Shown here in pieces: positions 1 through 8,785 of a stretch of 50,058 bases of DNA. Source of the stretch: Planctomycetota bacterium (GTDB lineage: Bacteria > Planctomycetota > Planctomycetia > Gemmatales > Gemmataceae); NCBI GenBank assembly GCA_016195405.1, contig JACPZP010000153.1, positions 1 through 50,058 of the forward strand, read 5' to 3'. How positions within the stretch are numbered: the first letter of the stretch is position 1; each line of letters opens with the position of its first letter. Below the pieces are notes generated by a model, which saw only the letters and a list, made by a program, of their open reading frames with translations, was not told where the DNA came from and did not search any database. The position numbers and the translations under genes are program-made.

Positions 1-648
1 GACGGCTTCACGTCTTTCTCTCTGGCGGCCTTCTCGATAAATCAACCCCGGTCTTCCAGCCACGCAACGCGAGACTCTGCACAATACGCCCATGGCAGAT
101 CGCTAAAGGCATTAATCGTGCCGAACTGTATTGGCTGCGTCTGCTGCGTCTCTTTATGTTCCTTGAAGTGGCGAGAAGGTGAGAAGTGGCGAGAAGGTGA
201 ATTAAGAACCCAGAGCGCCAAACTCGGAGTCACAGCCTCACGCACTTTGGCGGTGAGGGTGTCGACGCAAGACGTTGACTACATGAATGTTACGGCGTCG
301 AAAAAGTCAGGGACCCACAGACTCACACTCATATACCCTACCAAGCCTGGAGACCAAAAAATGCGGCCATCTACGGAATTTCATCGCAACGGAGCTTGAC
401 TTCGGCAAACAGGCCGAATAGTCGCCAGAGAAAATCGGGTACGAATAAACATGAATGTTCCATGAATGTTCCCTTAGTTTCAGCCGTCACCGCCAACATG
501 CGCGACCTCTCGCTAGTGCCCGGACTGCGCTCCGAGAATTGGTTGCAACCGTGAGATGACGAGACTACGCGCAGCCTGAAGGCTGCGGCTACGAATTCAT
601 CTATTCACAACACACAGGCACGTCCTGAAACGAATGATTCGTTCATGA
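1..648. other. Gene-free left end with small repeats
   Basis: I find no convincing gene here. The visible structure is repeat-like: two perfect tandem copies of an 18-bp unit at 165-182 and 183-200, the decamer CATGAATGTT repeated near 283, 450 and 462, and a small hairpin GCAGCC-TGAA-GGCTGC at 571-586 of the kind often scattered in planctomycete intergenic DNA. Short open frames exist but show no recognisable family. A stretch around 480-552 reads as a short coding-like tail that ends in TGA, but I cannot name it. Confidence 0.5.
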
Positions 649-708
649 AACGAATCCTGCCTTCCGAACGGGCCTCAATGGCGCCGACCCGATTACTTCA
701 AAACCACA

Positions 709-2583
709 TTGGGCATTCACTCCTTACCTGGGCATTTTCGCAGAATGGAAAAGGAGCTGTTGCCGTCTTCGAATGATCAGCCCGAGCTATTCACGGAGAC
801 GAACTTAGCTGAAGCCGACAAGGTGCTGAGCGGCGACAAGCTGTTTCAGGCCATCGTCGTGCAGCGCAGCCGGGCCTACGTCCGTCAGAGTAAAATTCAA
901 GAGGGCAGCAATGCCGCAAATTTTCCGACGCGCGATGATCCCAACGTCGCCGATTATTCCGTCAAGAAGACGTACGGCAAGCTCCTCGGCCTGGTCGAGC
1001 AGGCTTTTTCCAAAGAGAAGCCGCTCTTCTCCTTGGCGATGTATTATCCGCTTGCCTTCTATCAGGGTCCGGACACGACGGTCGATCGCTTTGCAGAAAA
1101 CCGGCAAAAACAGGTCGTCGGTCTCATCCGAATACAATTTCTGAAACGCTTTGAAAGCTCCGCACATGCGTTCAAGTGCTCCTGCGACCGGCTCCTCGTG
1201 AAGCTGCTCACCTTCGTCACCAAGCACAGCGAGACGAAAGACGAGAAAAAGCACCTGGAGAAGTGGCTTATCCGGCACAAGGATCTAACCAAGTACGTGC
1301 AGGAACGTTACGAGTCCAATCTGTACGGCGAAGCCGAGGAAGAAGCAGACGAAGATTTGATCACCGACGAAATGCTGGAAAACGTCGCGGGCCTGGACCG
1401 CGAGCAATACGACGTCCCGAGCATCCTCCGTGAATCCCTCGAAGACCTGGAAACGTTGGCGGATTTCCTAGAAGAACTAGAGAACTTCCAACCGCAGCAC
1501 GACGACAAGCTGAAGGCGCTCATCAAGCTGCTTAAAGCCGATAAAGATATCCGCAACCAGAAGGTGCTGATTTTCACCGAATTCGCCGACACTGCCCGCT
1601 ACTTGCGCGATCAGTTGATCGAGGCGGGGCTGGACGGCGTCGAGGAAATCGACAGCGCCACCAAGAAAGACCGCGGCGACGTCATCACGCGGTTCTCGCC
1701 TTACTACAACGGCTCCAACAGCGCCGAGTTGGCCACCAACGGCAAGGACGAGATTCGCATCTTGATATCCACCGATATCCTTTCCGAAGGCCTCAACCTG
1801 CAAGACGCGGCCCGACTCATTAATTACGATCTCCACTGGAATCCCGTACGCCTCATGCAGCGCATCGGCCGCGTCGACCGCCGGCTCAACCCCGAGGTGG
1901 AGGCCAACCTCCTCGCCGACCATCCCGACCAGAAGTCCGTGCGCGGCAAAGTGATGTTCTGGAATTTCCTGCCGCCCGAGGAGCTGGAAGAGCTGCTCCG
2001 CCTGTTCCGCCGCGTCTCCCACAAGGTGTTGCGCATTTCGAGGAAATTCGGCATCGAAGGGCAAAAGCTTCTCCACCCGGAAGACGACTACGAAGCCCTC
2101 AAGAACTTCAACCACGCGTACGAGGGCGAGCCGAATCCGCAGGAGCGAATGCACCTGGAGTTCCAGGAGCTGTTGAAAGAGCACCCCGGCCTCGCCGAGC
2201 GCCTAAGCGCCTTCCCCGGCCGTGTTTTCAGCGGCAAGGCCTTCGCTCCAGCCTTGGGACGAGCCGTTTTCTTCTGTTATGCCTTACCCGCTCCAAACGC
2301 CTCGGCCGCTCCATCCGCCGAACCGGTCTGGACGGAAGAGGCCGGCATCACCGCGTGGTATCTTTACGACATGGTGAATGAGAAGATTTCTCAAGACCCA
2401 ATGGCGATTATCGATCTCATTCGTTCAAAGCCGGAAACGCCGCGCCATTGCGTGCTGGAGCAGAAAACGCTCGCCGATATCCGCGGCCGCGTGGAGCGGC
2501 ATATTAAGAATACGTATCTGAAGAGCATGCAGGCGCCGCAGGGCGTCAAACCCGTGTTGAAGGCGTGGATGGAGTTAACGTAG
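709..2583 (+). CDS. Helicase C-terminal half (SNF2/DEAD-type), N-terminal ATPase domain missing
   Basis: The 624-residue product carries the second RecA-like lobe of a superfamily 2 helicase. Motif IV-like 'KVLIFTEF' lies near residue 285, motif V 'ISTDILSEGLNLQ' near 353, and the arginine-finger motif VI 'QRIGRVDR' near 384-391. Walker A and DEAD/DEAH motifs of lobe 1 are absent, and the upstream 650 bases do not encode them in any frame. The open frame begins at about 649 after a TGA; TTG at 709 and ATG at 745 are possible starts, neither with a clear Shine-Dalgarno. It cannot be a complete motor, so I read it as the truncated remains of a large helicase. It precedes an adenine methylase gene, an arrangement resembling the DrmD-DrmMI pair of class 1 DISARM; that link is inference, and no drmA, drmB or drmC is visible here. 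Confidence 0.75.
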   Translation: MGIHSLPGHFRRMEKELLPSSNDQPELFTETNLAEADKVLSGDKLFQAIVVQRSRAYVRQSKIQEGSNAANFPTRDDPNVADYSVKKTYGKLLGLVEQAFSKEKPLFSLAMYYPLAFYQGPDTTVDRFAENRQKQVVGLIRIQFLKRFESSAHAFKCSCDRLLVKLLTFVTKHSETKDEKKHLEKWLIRHKDLTKYVQERYESNLYGEAEEEADEDLITDEMLENVAGLDREQYDVPSILRESLEDLETLADFLEELENFQPQHDDKLKALIKLLKADKDIRNQKVLIFTEFADTARYLRDQLIEAGLDGVEEIDSATKKDRGDVITRFSPYYNGSNSAELATNGKDEIRILISTDILSEGLNLQDAARLINYDLHWNPVRLMQRIGRVDRRLNPEVEANLLADHPDQKSVRGKVMFWNFLPPEELEELLRLFRRVSHKVLRISRKFGIEGQKLLHPEDDYEALKNFNHAYEGEPNPQERMHLEFQELLKEHPGLAERLSAFPGRVFSGKAFAPALGRAVFFCYALPAPNASAAPSAEPVWTEEAGITAWYLYDMVNEKISQDPMAIIDLIRSKPETPRHCVLEQKTLADIRGRVERHIKNTYLKSMQAPQGVKPVLKAWMELT

Positions 2584-2615
2584 TCCGTAATTGACCCCGC
2601 GTGACTGTCGCCCCA

Positions 2616-2640
2616 TCGCTCCCTCACGGTCGCGGCTCGG
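2616..2640 (+). repeat. REP-like element, left copy flanking the RAYT gene
   Basis: This 25-base element (core CGGTCGCGGCTCGG) lies just upstream of the transposase start. A copy differing at one base (ccctcacgg here, cccttacgg there) lies at 3175-3199 over the transposase stop codon, and two inverted copies sit at 6454-6478 and 6503-6527. Direct flanking of the transposase by REP copies is the expected layout of a REP/RAYT unit. Confidence 0.75.
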
Positions 2641-2655
2641 AATGGGAGTTGCCCC

Positions 2656-3204
2656 ATGCCCGATCATCCGCTCGCGTATTTCATCACTTACACCACTGCC
2701 GGCACATGGCTTCACGGCAAAGCCGAGGGCTCCGTCGATCCACAGCACAACGACGTCGGCACACCCTTTATTCCTGGCGAGGTCGAGCTGGAAGAGGGCA
2801 AGCGCGCCAAATTGAAGCAGCCGTCATATAAACTGGACGCGCCGCGCCGACGTGTGGTTCTCAAGACAATCCAGGAAGTCTGCCGACATCGCGGTTGGGA
2901 ACTCCACGCATGCCATGTTCGTTCGACACACGTCCACGCTGTCGTGGCTGCCCATGCAGCTCCGGAAAAGGTTATGAACGACTTTAAGGCCTATGCCAGC
3001 CGTCGCCTTACGGAGGCCGGTTTTGACACCCGCGACCGCAACCGCTGGACGCGACACGGCAGCACCAAATACATTTGGGATGAGGCGTACCTGCAAAACG
3101 CCGTCCGCTACGTCCTCGAAGAACAGGGTGAGCCCATGGAACGCTATCCGTCCGAGCCTGACCTACGCGGCGAATCGCTCCCTTACGGTCGCGGCTCGGA
3201 ATGA
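2656..3204 (+). CDS. REP-associated tyrosine transposase (RAYT, Y1/IS200-like)
   Basis: This 182-residue protein belongs to the Y1/HUH single-strand transposase superfamily. The HUH motif appears as 'THVHAVV' near residue 93, and the likely nucleophile is the tyrosine in 'FKAYASRRL' near residue 113. RAYT proteins are thought to mobilise REP hairpins through single-stranded DNA. The gene lies between a truncated helicase and a broken methylase gene and is bracketed by REP copies at 2616-2640 and 3175-3199. The downstream copy is read as protein: it encodes the last residues (ending 'SLPYGRGSE') and leads into the TGA stop. A GGGAG sequence precedes the ATG. Family assignment is firm; whether it is active is unknown. 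Confidence 0.85.
   Translation: MPDHPLAYFITYTTAGTWLHGKAEGSVDPQHNDVGTPFIPGEVELEEGKRAKLKQPSYKLDAPRRRVVLKTIQEVCRHRGWELHACHVRSTHVHAVVAAHAAPEKVMNDFKAYASRRLTEAGFDTRDRNRWTRHGSTKYIWDEAYLQNAVRYVLEEQGEPMERYPSEPDLRGESLPYGRGSE
3175..3199 (+). repeat. REP-like element overlapping the RAYT C-terminus
   Basis: This copy is identical over 25 bases to the one at 6503-6527 and near-identical to 2616-2640. It sits inside the transposase reading frame and supplies its last codons; the TGA follows directly at 3202-3204. The next gene's ribosome binding site (GAGG) begins within about 10 bases. Confidence 0.75.
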
Positions 3205-3213
3205 GGATCTACT

Positions 3214-3588
3214 ATGGCTACAAACCCCATCGAATCCGCCCTCGGTTGGGTGAAGGACCAAGCGACCTTCTTGCAAACGCTCCTCGTGGACACCCTCCAT
3301 TGGCCCGCCGATGAGAAAGTCGAACGGGTCGCCGACATCGCGTTCGGATGGTCGGAGGACGATTTGCGCTCGCAGGGTTTGCTCGAGTCGCAGCTTCAAG
3401 AGGGCCAGGTCTGGCAGGTTCAACCGTTTCGCACCGATCAGCCGTGGGGCATTTTCCTCCTCGAATTCAATCGTCCTGATCTATTCAGCGCCAAGGGCGG
3501 AATGACAGGCGCCACGGGCGTCTTACGAAAAGTGCTGCGCGGCCTGGTGCCGTCGCGGCGACGGGACCCTGAACTCAAAGCCTGGTAG
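3214..3588 (+). CDS. N-terminal piece of a TAG-interrupted adenine methylase gene
   Basis: This 124-residue frame starts at an ATG with GAGG about 8 bases upstream and ends at TAG 3586-3588. The same frame stays open after that TAG and runs without another stop into the methylase catalytic region ending at 6279. The translation just past the TAG ('REHLLFICTHNYQQFRF') continues smoothly, so the TAG looks like a point mutation in one gene of about 1,021 codons. A CAG-to-TAG or AAG-to-TAG change would be the simplest origin. Alone this piece has no catalytic motif; it corresponds to the N-terminal lead-in of Eco57I/type IIG-like methylases. It is probably non-functional unless the TAG is read through. 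Confidence 0.7.
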   Translation: MATNPIESALGWVKDQATFLQTLLVDTLHWPADEKVERVADIAFGWSEDDLRSQGLLESQLQEGQVWQVQPFRTDQPWGIFLLEFNRPDLFSAKGGMTGATGVLRKVLRGLVPSRRRDPELKAW

Positions 3589-3813
3589 CGCGAGCACCTG
3601 CTTTTTATCTGCACGCATAACTACCAGCAATTCCGCTTCGCCTATTTCAAGGCGCCGCGTGAAAAGACCGCGGCCGCCCCGCTCGCTTTTTTCGGCTGGA
3701 ACAAGGGCGACACGCACGTCCGCACCCTCTGCGAATTCAATCTGCCGGCCCTAGCGTATTCGGAAGAATGGACGCGGGAAGATTGGCTCAAGCATTGGGC
3801 GGCGGCGTTTGAC

Positions 3814-6279
3814 GTGGAAGCCGTTACGAAGCGATTCTTCACCGAATACGCGGATGTCTTTGGCCACGCGGAAGAAAGCGTCAAGGGCGTTCCGAAAGGG
3901 GAAGCACGCCGACTCTACACCCAGCGGCTCATGAACCGCCTGATGTTCCTCTACTTCATCCAGCGCAAGGGCTGGCTCACCTTCGGCGGCGACAAGCGTT
4001 ACCTACGCGCTCTCTTCCAGGCCGCGACCGAAGCCAAGGAAGATTTCCTCAACGATCGGCTTTACTGGACCTTTTTCGCCGGCCTCAACACGCCCAATGA
4101 GGACAAGGCGCTGCACGCCCACGTCGATCTCAAGGAACGTCGCGGCGAGGTCCCGTTTCTCAACGGCGGCCTGTTCGATCTGGAAGACGAATATGACGTT
4201 CGCGAAAAGGTGAAGATTCCCAACAAGTCGTTCGCCGCGATTTTCGAACTCTTCGAGCGCTACAATTTCACGGTGACCGAATCGACGCCGCTCGACGTGG
4301 AAGTCGCCGTCGATCCGGAAATGCTCGGCAAGGTTTTCGAAGAGCTGGTCACCGGCCGGCACGAAACGGGGAGCTACTACACCCCCCGGCCCATCGTCGC
4401 CTTCATGTGCACCGAGGCGCTCAAGCACTATCTGAATCAGACGGTAAGCGACGAAGCCGCGGTGGCCCGATTCGTTGATGAAGGCGACCCATCCGCACTA
4501 TCCGATCCGGAAGCCGTCCTGAACGCGCTGCGCTCGGTCAAAGTGTGCGACCCCGCGTGCGGCAGCGGCGCCTACCTGCTGGGCATGATGCAGGAGCTAT
4601 TGCGCTTGCGCGAAGCTCTGTTCGCAACGAAGGGGCTCGACGCGCCCAACGTCTATAAGCGGAAGCTGGAGATCATCCAGAACAACCTCTACGGCGTGGA
4701 CATTGACCTCTTCGCCGTCAACATCGCCAAGCTGCGTCTCTGGCTCAGCCTCGCGGTGGATTTCGAAGGCGCCACGCCGCCGCCGTTGCCGAAGCTGGAT
4801 TTCAAGATTGAATGCGGCGACAGCCTGATGGCGCCCGATCCGCAGGAAATTCCGGATTTGTTCCGGCAGTTGCTGGTCAAAAGCGCGGATCGTTTGGCCC
4901 AACTGAAAGGCGAGTATCTCTCGACTTACGGGGCGAAGAAAAAGAAATTGGCGCAGCAAATCAAGAGCGAAGAATCGAAGCTGCTTGAAAGCCTGGACGA
5001 GCGGACCGGAACAAGCTTTGTCGACTGGCGGGTCGCGTTCGCGGAGGTCTTCAAGAGCGGCGGATTTGACATCGTGCTGGCCAATCCCCCGTACGTGCGC
5101 CATGAGCTCATAAAGGAGTTCAAGTCAAAGCTGAAGGAGAACTTTCTTGCTGTCTACAGCGGCACTGCCGACCTCTATGTCTTCTTCTATGCCCGCGCTA
5201 TTCAACTCCTGCGCGGCGGGGGCACAGTGGCCTTCATTTCATCAAACAAGTGGTTTCGAGCCGACTACGGCACTAAGCTGCGCGAGCATGTGGCTAAAAC
5301 ATGCGGAGTCCGCAGCATCACCGATTTCAAGGATCTGCCGGTTTTTCAGCCAGCCATCGCATACGCGATGGTCTTCATTGCCCTGAAAGGAGCTGTCGGA
5401 TCAGAGTTTCTCTTCACTGAGCCGCCTGACCTTGCGCCACCCTATCCACATGTTTTAGCTGTGGTCGCTCGATATGGATTGCACTTAGCAGCTGGGGCGT
5501 TGAGCCGGCCCATTTGGGCCTTCGGGCCAAGCCAGTCCGCTTCATTTCGAGATGGCACGCACCGAGAAGCAGTTATTAGTCTTCGAGACTACACACGCTC
5601 CCGAGTATATCGTGGTCTCACAACCGGCTTCAACGAGGCGTTCGTACTGGACCGCGACACACGAGCCCGCCTAATAACGCTGAACAAGCGCAACGCCGAG
5701 ATAATAAAACCACTCGCGCTTGGCCGGGATGTCACGCGCTGGGCAATCCATTCGGAAGATCGGTGGTTGATCGTCACTCCGATCGGTGTCGACATGCGGC
5801 GGTATCCAGAGATACTTGATCACCTGAGGCAGTGGGAACGCGAACTGCGCAAGCGCTATGACCAGGGTCGCCATTGGTGGGAACTGCGGGCCTGCGATTA
5901 TTATAACGGCTTCGAAAAGCAGAAAATCGTCTCCACCAAAGTCTCAATTCGACCCACGTTCGCACTTGAAACTGAAAAACGCTACCTGGGGAATACAGCG
6001 TACTTCTTTCCTGTTCAAAGTGACGCCCGATTTCTTCTAGGGATCCTTAATTCCGCTGCCTTTTTCGCATATGCAAAGCAGGTCTTTGTCGAGAAACAGA
6101 ACCGTTGGTATGAGGTCCAGCCAAAGGGACTTGAGGCATTTCCCATTGCCAGTGCCTCGCCTAGCGAAAGACAGGCTATCGAACAGCTTGTCGATAAGTG
6201 CATTGCGGCGCGCGGAAGCGATTGCGAGGCGTGGGAGCGAGAGATCGACGAACGAGTGGCGGCGTTGTACGGGTTATGA
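3814..6279 (+). CDS. Eco57I/type IIG-like N6-adenine DNA methylase, catalytic and specificity part
   Basis: This open frame of 821 residues from a GTG contains SAM-binding motif I 'VCDPACGSG' near residue 244 and catalytic motif IV 'NPPY' at about residue 424, which define N6-adenine methyltransferases. The conserved 'TGSYYTPRPIVAFM' segment precedes motif I. The C-terminal third resembles a target-recognition domain. In-frame codons lead back through TAG 3586-3588 to ATG 3214, so the natural protein was longer and this GTG is probably not a real start. No PD-(D/E)XK nuclease motif is obvious. From about 5.1 kb the sequence appears less GC-rich and differs in texture from the N-terminal half, suggesting an exchanged specificity domain. 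Expected role: DNA modification in a restriction or defence locus. Confidence 0.8.
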   Translation: MEAVTKRFFTEYADVFGHAEESVKGVPKGEARRLYTQRLMNRLMFLYFIQRKGWLTFGGDKRYLRALFQAATEAKEDFLNDRLYWTFFAGLNTPNEDKALHAHVDLKERRGEVPFLNGGLFDLEDEYDVREKVKIPNKSFAAIFELFERYNFTVTESTPLDVEVAVDPEMLGKVFEELVTGRHETGSYYTPRPIVAFMCTEALKHYLNQTVSDEAAVARFVDEGDPSALSDPEAVLNALRSVKVCDPACGSGAYLLGMMQELLRLREALFATKGLDAPNVYKRKLEIIQNNLYGVDIDLFAVNIAKLRLWLSLAVDFEGATPPPLPKLDFKIECGDSLMAPDPQEIPDLFRQLLVKSADRLAQLKGEYLSTYGAKKKKLAQQIKSEESKLLESLDERTGTSFVDWRVAFAEVFKSGGFDIVLANPPYVRHELIKEFKSKLKENFLAVYSGTADLYVFFYARAIQLLRGGGTVAFISSNKWFRADYGTKLREHVAKTCGVRSITDFKDLPVFQPAIAYAMVFIALKGAVGSEFLFTEPPDLAPPYPHVLAVVARYGLHLAAGALSRPIWAFGPSQSASFRDGTHREAVISLRDYTRSRVYRGLTTGFNEAFVLDRDTRARLITLNKRNAEIIKPLALGRDVTRWAIHSEDRWLIVTPIGVDMRRYPEILDHLRQWERELRKRYDQGRHWWELRACDYYNGFEKQKIVSTKVSIRPTFALETEKRYLGNTAYFFPVQSDARFLLGILNSAAFFAYAKQVFVEKQNRWYEVQPKGLEAFPIASASPSERQAIEQLVDKCIAARGSDCEAWEREIDERVAALYGL

Positions 6280-6310
6280 TTGCGGGCAGAATGCGATCGT
6301 AGAATCGCGC

Positions 6311-6418
6311 GGCGATTCCGGCGACGTGACGGCCCTTGAGGCCGAGGTCAACGATCGCGTTTATCGCTTGTTCGGGCTGACGCGCGAGGAGATCGCGTTG
6401 GTTGAAGAATCGAAATGA
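6311..6418 (+). pseudogene. Leftover C-terminal segment of a second methylase copy
   Basis: In a frame different from the methylase, about 35 codons before TGA 6416-6418 encode 'ALEAEVNDRVYRLFGL' and a short acidic tail. This closely resembles the end of the methylase just upstream ('WEREIDERVAALYGL'). I read it as the original C-terminal tail of the same enzyme type, left behind when the specificity region was replaced or the gene was partly duplicated. It has no start of its own. Confidence 0.55.
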
Positions 6419-6453
6419 CAGGCAAGTTCCTTACCTCGGGGCGACGCATTGGT

Positions 6454-6527
6454 CCGAGCCGCGACCGTTAGGGAGCGAGTTTCGCCGCGGCGGTGGTGCG
6501 AATCGCTCCCTTACGGTCGCGGCTCGG
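6454..6527. repeat. Paired inverted REP elements (BIME-like hairpin)
   Basis: Two 25-base REP copies face each other: 6454-6478 is the reverse complement of 6503-6527 with one mismatch, separated by 24 bases. The right arm is identical to the REP copy at 3175-3199 that encodes the end of the transposase. The pair can form a long hairpin and is the typical arrangement of a RAYT substrate. Confidence 0.8.
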
Positions 6528-6539
6528 AAATAAGACGGG

Positions 6540-6641
6540 CGATTTTGTGTTGTGCCGGGCGACGACACGCGCGAGCACAGCTTCGGCACGATTTACACGC
6601 CGCTGAAGCCGCAGACGCTTGAGGCCCGCGCAAAGAAATAG
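6540..6641 (+). pseudogene. Short coding relic, unidentified
   Basis: The frame ending at TAG 6639-6641 reads 'EHSFGTIYTPLKPQTLEAR' near its end, with protein-like composition, but no start codon or upstream domain remains because a REP hairpin lies immediately before it. I do not recognise the family. It is probably the 3' end of a gene lost during rearrangement of this locus. Confidence 0.3.
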
Positions 6642-7120
6642 CCAGTGGATATTGGGTTGAGCCTGGGCCGAAGCCCCGACGACCACACCGCATGAAGCGG
6701 AGTTTTGTCCACCGGCTACGATAAATACACACACAATGTCTTACAAACTCAACTCCGACCTCTTGGCAGGAGCGAGGTAGAAAGCCGCGTCACTTCTATG
6801 GAGAAAGATCTTACCATTCTAGATCCGGCGATTCCAGGTCCGTCGCAATCTGTCGTCGTCAACCACGCCTTTCAGATGCACGGGGGGTATGTGAGTGTGA
6901 CACCGTGGCGCCGAGGTCCGCCGCTCGTCATAAATCCCAATAATTGCAGATAGTTAAGACGAGAGGCTCAGCGCCAAACTGCTTGGCGGTGATGGCGGTT
7001 ACCCCCACCGTAGCGCTTCGCTCAGATAGAAATGGTTTGCAGGTCTGTCCACCCCCCTTGCAATGCAAGGCATTTTTGCCGTGTCCATGCACCTGAATTT
7101 CGCACCTCAATGACATCTGC
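6642..7120. other. Gene-free stretch between the methylase locus and the M1 peptidase
   Basis: I see no supported gene here. A small palindrome, CCTTGC-AAT-GCAAGG (7056-7070), is followed by five T residues on the plus strand and resembles a weak rho-independent terminator, although the nearest plus-strand gene is far upstream. The short open frame at 6705-6953 lacks any recognisable feature. Confidence 0.4.
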
Positions 7121-8785
7121 CTACGACTTGCTCACCACAATGTAATACAGGTCGGTAGCGACCTGGAATTGGTCCTTCTTGAGCGGCGACTTCAGCGTGT
7201 GCCAATCGGCGGTCGGCGTAATCATCTGCCAGCTCTCGGGCGTGCCGACGCGGACCGGCATGGCGAAGGCCTTTTCGTCGGACTTCCAGCGATTGGCGAC
7301 CTCGCCTTTGTCCTCGTCGAATTTCAGCTCCAACACCGGAAGCGCTGCGTGACGCAGGTACTGGTCGAAAATGGGCGTCAGGTTTTTGCCGGTTTGCTTG
7401 TTGAAGAACTCGACGACGTCCTCGGTCATGATGGCCTGATACTTGAAATGTTGGTAGAAGTCCTTAAGCAGCTTGAACCAGCGCTTGTCGTCGTCCACGA
7501 TGCTGCGCAGCGTATTGATGAACAGGGCGCCTTTGAAATACTGGTCCTGCGGCGGGTTGGCGTTGATGCCGCGGCGCGCGAGGATCGGCTGCGCGTTTTT
7601 CACCTTCGACTTGTAACCGTTCAGATATTTGATGGCGTCGGCCTTTCCCCAGCGGTGCTCAACGTACAGGCTTTCAAGATACGTCGTCCAACCTTCGTGA
7701 ATCCACATGTCGGAGCGGTCGGCCGCGCTGACGCTGTTGCCGAACCACTCGTGGCCGCTTTCGTGAATGATGATGAAGTCGAAGCGCGTGCTGATGCCGA
7801 CGCCCGTCCAATCGCGTTCCAAGTAGCCGTTCTTGAAACGGTTGCCGTAGGTGACGGCGCTCTGGTGCTCCATGCCGGAATAGGGCACCTGAATGAGCTT
7901 GTAACCGTCTTTCTTGAACGGATACTCGCCCAGGTAGTGCTGAAAGGCTTCGAGCATTCCCTTGGCCTGGGCAAATTGCTCCCTGGCGCGGGGCAGGTCT
8001 TCGGGCAGCGCGTAAAAGTCCAAAGTGAGATCGTCCAACTTGTCGGAGAAATGCTCATAGGCGCCGATATTCAGCGAAACGCAGTAATTGTTGATCGGGT
8101 AGCTCACGTGCCAATCCCAGCGGGTGTAGCCGTCGCCCAGGTCTTTCTTGCCGACGAATTTGCCGTTGGAAACGTCCACCAGTCCGTTGGGAATCGCCAC
8201 ACTGATGTCCATCGATTCCACTTTGTCGCGCCACTGATCCTTGTTAGGCCACCAGATGCTGGCGCCGGGGCCCTCGCAGGAAGTGTAAATCCAGTGCCGC
8301 CCTTTGGGATCTTTGCCGAATGTCATGCCGCCGAATCGGCCTGATTGGCGAGGAGTTCCGGAGTAATAAAAGTCGATGGAAACTTCGCGGCCCGCTCTAA
8401 GCATTTCCGGAAAGTCCACGAAGACCGCGCCGTTGTCGCGCTCATATTTGAGCTCGGTTTCGCCATGGAGAATCTTGTCGACGGCAAGCGCGGCATGCAG
8501 ATCGAGTTGGATGCGGTTATCGTCCTTGAGCATCTTGAACCGAATGGTGTTCTTGCCGCCGATGGTCTTCTTCTCGGGATCGACGCGGACGTCGAGATGA
8601 TAATAATGCAGATCGCTATTGGCGCGATACCGGCCGTATTCGCCGCGGAGGATATCGGCTTTCGACTGAGCGGTCGCAAGCCGCGGTTGGTCAAAGGCGC
8701 TCAGGGCGACCAGAACGATGAGCGGCAGCATAACGCTGGGCCAGGTACGAAATGTTCGCAGCCAATCACGAGTAACCAAAGGCAT
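7121..8785 (-). CDS. M1-family zinc aminopeptidase, exported
   Basis: The 554-residue protein has the gluzincin motif HEXXH-X18-E: H341, E342, H345 ('HESGH') and E364 ('HEGW'), so zinc ligands and the general base are intact. The exopeptidase motif, usually GAMEN, appears as 'GMEHQ' at 304-308. An N-terminal hydrophobic segment (about residues 15-40) ending before 'QSK' suggests secretion. The N-terminal beta-rich domain of the family precedes the catalytic core, and the long C-terminal helical domain of classical M1 enzymes is mostly absent, as in short bacterial members. The ATG has GAGGA upstream. Predicted role: trimming N-terminal residues from peptides outside the cytoplasm. No operon partner is apparent. 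Confidence 0.9.
   Translation of the reverse strand: MPLVTRDWLRTFRTWPSVMLPLIVLVALSAFDQPRLATAQSKADILRGEYGRYRANSDLHYYHLDVRVDPEKKTIGGKNTIRFKMLKDDNRIQLDLHAALAVDKILHGETELKYERDNGAVFVDFPEMLRAGREVSIDFYYSGTPRQSGRFGGMTFGKDPKGRHWIYTSCEGPGASIWWPNKDQWRDKVESMDISVAIPNGLVDVSNGKFVGKKDLGDGYTRWDWHVSYPINNYCVSLNIGAYEHFSDKLDDLTLDFYALPEDLPRAREQFAQAKGMLEAFQHYLGEYPFKKDGYKLIQVPYSGMEHQSAVTYGNRFKNGYLERDWTGVGISTRFDFIIIHESGHEWFGNSVSAADRSDMWIHEGWTTYLESLYVEHRWGKADAIKYLNGYKSKVKNAQPILARRGINANPPQDQYFKGALFINTLRSIVDDDKRWFKLLKDFYQHFKYQAIMTEDVVEFFNKQTGKNLTPIFDQYLRHAALPVLELKFDEDKGEVANRWKSDEKAFAMPVRVGTPESWQMITPTADWHTLKSPLKKDQFQVATDLYYIVVSKS

Noticed and set aside
709..6279. Complete DISARM defence system
   Set aside because: Only a truncated helicase and a broken methylase are visible; drmA, drmB and drmC are not in the window.
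7056..7077. Rho-independent terminator on the plus strand
   Set aside because: The stem is only 6 bp and no plus-strand gene ends nearby, so I mention it only within the gap description.
7169..8344. 391-residue plus-strand frame across the M1 peptidase gene
   Set aside because: The minus-strand peptidase has intact catalytic motifs; the other frame is a shadow.
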